From: Candidatus Uhrbacteria bacterium
GTDB taxonomy: Bacteria > Patescibacteriota > Patescibacteriia > UBA9934 > UBA11717
Direction: 5' to 3'
DNA: 30,440 nucleotides
NCBI GenBank assembly: GCA_013203725.1
Contig: JABMPK010000003.1
Coordinates: forward strand, 1 to 30,440
A program made the position numbers and the translations under genes. Shown here in pieces: positions 27,958 to 30,440 of the stretch (the stretch's first letter is position 1; every line of letters starts with the position of its first letter). The notes under the pieces are model-generated. The model saw only the letters and a program-made list of their open reading frames with translations, did no database searches and was not told where the DNA came from.

Positions 27958-30440
27958 ATGCAGAATTACGATCATAAAAACGACGCAAAATGGCAGGCGG
28001 CCTGGGATAAGGCTGGGATCTTTGGTGCTGAGGAGAGCTCAGATCCTACTTCGCGTGAAGCTTCGAAGGACAAGCGCGAGAAGTTTTATTGTTTAATCGA
28101 GTTTCCATTTCCGTCGGGGTCTGGATTGCATGTTGGGCACGTGCGATCGTACGCCGCCTTTGACACCGTTGCGCGCAAACGGCGTATGGAAGGGTACAAC
28201 GTCTTGTATCCAATCGGTTGGGATGCTTTTGGATTGCCTGCAGAAAATCATGCAATCAAAACTGGGCGTAACCCGCGAGAGAATACAAAAGACAACACGG
28301 ACAATTATCGCAAGCAGTTGAAGTCACTCGGACTAAGCTTTGACTGGGCGCGAGAGATCAACACGACTGACCCTGAGTACTACAAATGGACGCAGTGGAT
28401 GTTCTTGGAATTTTTCGACGCAGGTTTGGCGTACAAGAAAAAGTTGGCGATCAACTGGTGCGTTAGTTGTAAGATTGGGTTGGCAAACGAGGAAGTTGTG
28501 AACGGTGCGTGTGAAAGATGTGGTGGTACTGTTGAGAAGCGCGATAAAGATCAGTGGATGATTGCGATTACAAAATACGCAGACCGGTTGATTGATGATC
28601 TTGAGGGGTTGGACTATTTGGAAAAAATTAAGAAGCAACAAGTTGATTGGATCGGACGATCGGAAGGAGCGTCGATTACTTTTGCGGTTGATGGAAGCGA
28701 TGAGAAGATAGAGGTCTTCACGACACGACCGGATACGTTGTTCGGAGCGACGTACATGGTGTTAGCACCAGAGCACGAACTCGTAAACAAGATCACGAGC
28801 GATACTCAGCGAGATGTGGTTGCTAAGTATGTAAAAGATTCTGTAAAGAAAACCGATATTGAACGCGGTGATGCGGAAAAAGAAAAAACCGGAGTAGCGA
28901 CGGGCGCATTTGCGGTGAACCCAGCAACGGGCGACAAGATTCCAGTTTGGGTTGCAGACTACGTACTCATGGGCTACGGAACAGGGGCGATCATGGCCGT
29001 ACCAGCTCACGACGCGCGGGATTACATGTTCGCGAGGGAATTTGATCTCGAAATTGTTACAGTTATCGAACCAGACGGTGATGTCAGCGGAGTGGGAGTA
29101 TTGCTGGAGTCGCATTCTGGTTCGTATATGTTTCAGGAGCGAGATGGAAATACGAAAAAAGATCCTAATATGGTCACGGCCTTTGGGGGAGGGATAGAAT
29201 CTGGCGAAACTGCTATCGACGCTGCAGTGCGCGAGGTAAGAGAAGAGACAGGACTGAATATTGATGTATCTGATCTCAACGTGGTAATAGATCTTGCTAG
29301 TAGAAACACGGAGGGCCAAAAGATCCGAATGTTTGTTGCTCGAGGTTTTGATGCAAAGAATGTGATTGTGTCAGAGGGTAGGGGTATGGCGGAAATGAGC
29401 CTTGATGAAGCGCTAACGTCTGATAAAGTTACAGAATTTACAAAAGAAGCATTATCGAACCTTGATAGTGCATACACAGGAAACGGACGCCTTGTAAACT
29501 CCGACTTCTTAAACGGCCTCGACGTCGAGTCTGCGAAAAAGAAGATGATCGCGTGGCTTGAAGAGAATAAGGTTGGGGAAGGGAAGGTGAATTACCGGTT
29601 GCGGGATTGGGTTTTTTCTAGACAGCGATACTGGGGTGAGCCTATTCCTTTGGTGCACTGTGAAAGTTGCGGATGGGTTCCGGTTCCTGTTGACCAGTTA
29701 CCAGTTGAGCTGCCAGATGTGGAGAAGTACGAGCCGACGGATTCGGGTGAGTCTCCTTTGGCGGCTATCACGGATTGGGTGAATACAAAATGTCCTAAGT
29801 GTGATGGTGACGCTAAGCGCGAGACGGACACAATGCCAAACTGGGCCGGGTCGTCTTGGTATTTTATGCGGTACATCGATCCGCACAACAGCGAGGCTTT
29901 TGCAGACGCCGACAAACTTAAGCACTGGATGCCGGTGGACTGGTACAACGGCGGGATGGAGCACACGACGCTTCACTTGTTGTACTCGCGTTTCTGGAAC
30001 AAGTTCATGTATGACCGAGGACACGTGCCTGTATCCGAGCCGTATGCAAAGCGTACGAGTCACGGTTTGATTTTAGCGGAAGACGGATCGAAGATGTCTA
30101 AGTCAAAGGGGAACGTTGTGAACCCGGACGACATTGTAGAAAAGTTTGGCGCAGATACTTTACGAGTTTACGAGATGTTTATTGGACCGTTTGGAGAGCC
30201 GGCGCCTTGGAGCGACAATGGTTTGATGGGAGTAAAGCGGTTCTTGGATAAGTCGGCGCGGTTGAGTGAGATGATCGTGGACGCAGAATCCGAGCTCGTT
30301 ACCAAATCGTTGCATAAGATGATCAAGAAAGTGGGAGAGGACATTGAGGCGATGCGGTTTAATACTGCGGTGTCGGCGATGATGATTTTTGTGAATGACG
30401 TCACGGGTGAAGAGGGGATCACTAAGGAAAGTTTTGAGAC
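27958..30440 (+). CDS. leuS: Leucyl-tRNA synthetase with embedded Nudix domain (3' end outside window)
   Basis: Charges tRNA-Leu with leucine. At least 827 codons are open to the window edge; the C-terminus is missing. HIGH-type HVGH is in PFPSGSGLHVGHVRSY (about residue 50-65); four Cys near 165-185 form a zinc-type knuckle; the CP1 editing domain has TTRPDTLFG and GTGAIMAVPAHDARDY; KMSKS is in DGSKMSKSKGNVVNPDDI; and the anticodon-binding domain begins before the edge (EAMRFNTAVSAMM). Between VIEPDG (about 375) and AYTGNGRLVNS (505), where other bacterial enzymes have a short link, sit about 125 extra residues. They contain a complete Nudix box, G411-x5-E417-x7-R425-E-V-x-E-E-x-G-L433. The frame is uninterrupted and codon use does not change, so this is a real fusion. 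It has a near-leaderless start and no strong Shine-Dalgarno. Confidence 0.96.
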   Translation, partial: MQNYDHKNDAKWQAAWDKAGIFGAEESSDPTSREASKDKREKFYCLIEFPFPSGSGLHVGHVRSYAAFDTVARKRRMEGYNVLYPIGWDAFGLPAENHAIKTGRNPRENTKDNTDNYRKQLKSLGLSFDWAREINTTDPEYYKWTQWMFLEFFDAGLAYKKKLAINWCVSCKIGLANEEVVNGACERCGGTVEKRDKDQWMIAITKYADRLIDDLEGLDYLEKIKKQQVDWIGRSEGASITFAVDGSDEKIEVFTTRPDTLFGATYMVLAPEHELVNKITSDTQRDVVAKYVKDSVKKTDIERGDAEKEKTGVATGAFAVNPATGDKIPVWVADYVLMGYGTGAIMAVPAHDARDYMFAREFDLEIVTVIEPDGDVSGVGVLLESHSGSYMFQERDGNTKKDPNMVTAFGGGIESGETAIDAAVREVREETGLNIDVSDLNVVIDLASRNTEGQKIRMFVARGFDAKNVIVSEGRGMAEMSLDEALTSDKVTEFTKEALSNLDSAYTGNGRLVNSDFLNGLDVESAKKKMIAWLEENKVGEGKVNYRLRDWVFSRQRYWGEPIPLVHCESCGWVPVPVDQLPVELPDVEKYEPTDSGESPLAAITDWVNTKCPKCDGDAKRETDTMPNWAGSSWYFMRYIDPHNSEAFADADKLKHWMPVDWYNGGMEHTTLHLLYSRFWNKFMYDRGHVPVSEPYAKRTSHGLILAEDGSKMSKSKGNVVNPDDIVEKFGADTLRVYEMFIGPFGEPAPWSDNGLMGVKRFLDKSARLSEMIVDAESELVTKSLHKMIKKVGEDIEAMRFNTAVSAMMIFVNDVTGEEGITKESFE

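Noticed and set aside
27748..27975. Minus-strand frame with a signal-peptide-like start (75 aa)
   Set aside because: It overlaps the leuS start, translates the REP-like repeat into a Pro/Cys/Asp run, passes through a hairpin and has no ribosome site. Coincidental frame.
28762..29319. Minus-strand frame of 185 aa
   Set aside because: Antisense to leuS, whose frame is open through the region and carries the editing and Nudix motifs.
1..30440. UGA recoded as Gly or Trp (as in some Candidate Phyla Radiation lineages)
   Set aside because: TGA ends several genes cleanly (for example at 21649 and 27001), and conserved Gly and Trp positions use GGN and TGG.
1..30440. tRNA genes
   Set aside because: No cloverleaf with a GTTCRANYC T-arm was recognised by eye in the intergenic spaces. 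A covariance search could still find one.

Overview
The window reads as a stretch of chromosome from a small-genome bacterium, most likely a member of the Candidate Phyla Radiation (Patescibacteria, Parcubacteria-like). This rests on gene content: a DUF4012 protein next to a lysine-rich, single-pass protein with Ig-like repeats, compact TruB and IF-2, RNase Y, a small coiled-coil protein of a type I associate with this group, and no metabolic operons apart from glmS. TGA acts as a normal stop, so the code is the standard bacterial one. Intergenic DNA is rich in palindromic repeats. No 16S rRNA or tRNA gene was seen, so the phylum is inferred, not shown.

Layout. 1-912: tandem array of small paralogous orphan genes separated by a near-identical structured 116-bp spacer. 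972-3766: glmS and a FemAB-type aminoacyl transferase (cell-wall precursor supply and peptide cross-bridge). 3794-13911, minus strand: a cell-surface block with a polyprenyl glycosylphosphotransferase, three GT4 glycosyltransferases, a small membrane protein, a DUF4012 protein and the Ig-like repeat protein. 14010-14484: RNase P RNA (minus). 14585-16183: two divergent orphan genes and a stand-alone receiver-domain protein. 16220-17534: a small membrane protein and trpS. 17612-19513: a perfect 40-bp palindrome, an orphan gene, an HU-like protein, a coiled-coil protein and two copies of a terminator-plus-palindrome unit. 19533-22607: RNase Y, a two-gene orphan membrane operon and truB. 23025-26483: infB, thioredoxin and thioredoxin reductase. 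26514-27773: a two-gene orphan operon and a short unassigned transcription unit. 27958 to the end: leuS, incomplete at the window edge and carrying an embedded Nudix domain.

Two expression styles appear side by side. Several core genes have no Shine-Dalgarno; their ATG sits 6 nt after an extended -10 box (TGnTATAAT-like), exactly where transcription should start, so they look leaderless. The same box and spacing predicts the 5' end of RNase P RNA. The orphan genes instead mostly have strong Shine-Dalgarno sequences, recognisable -35/-10 promoters in several cases, their own hairpin terminators and visibly GC-richer codons. They look like self-contained cassettes inserted one or two at a time between housekeeping genes.

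The most notable points are the Nudix box inside leucyl-tRNA synthetase, the structured-spacer gene array at the left edge, the leaderless/SD contrast, and the palindrome family with a shared GACGGCCGTC core.
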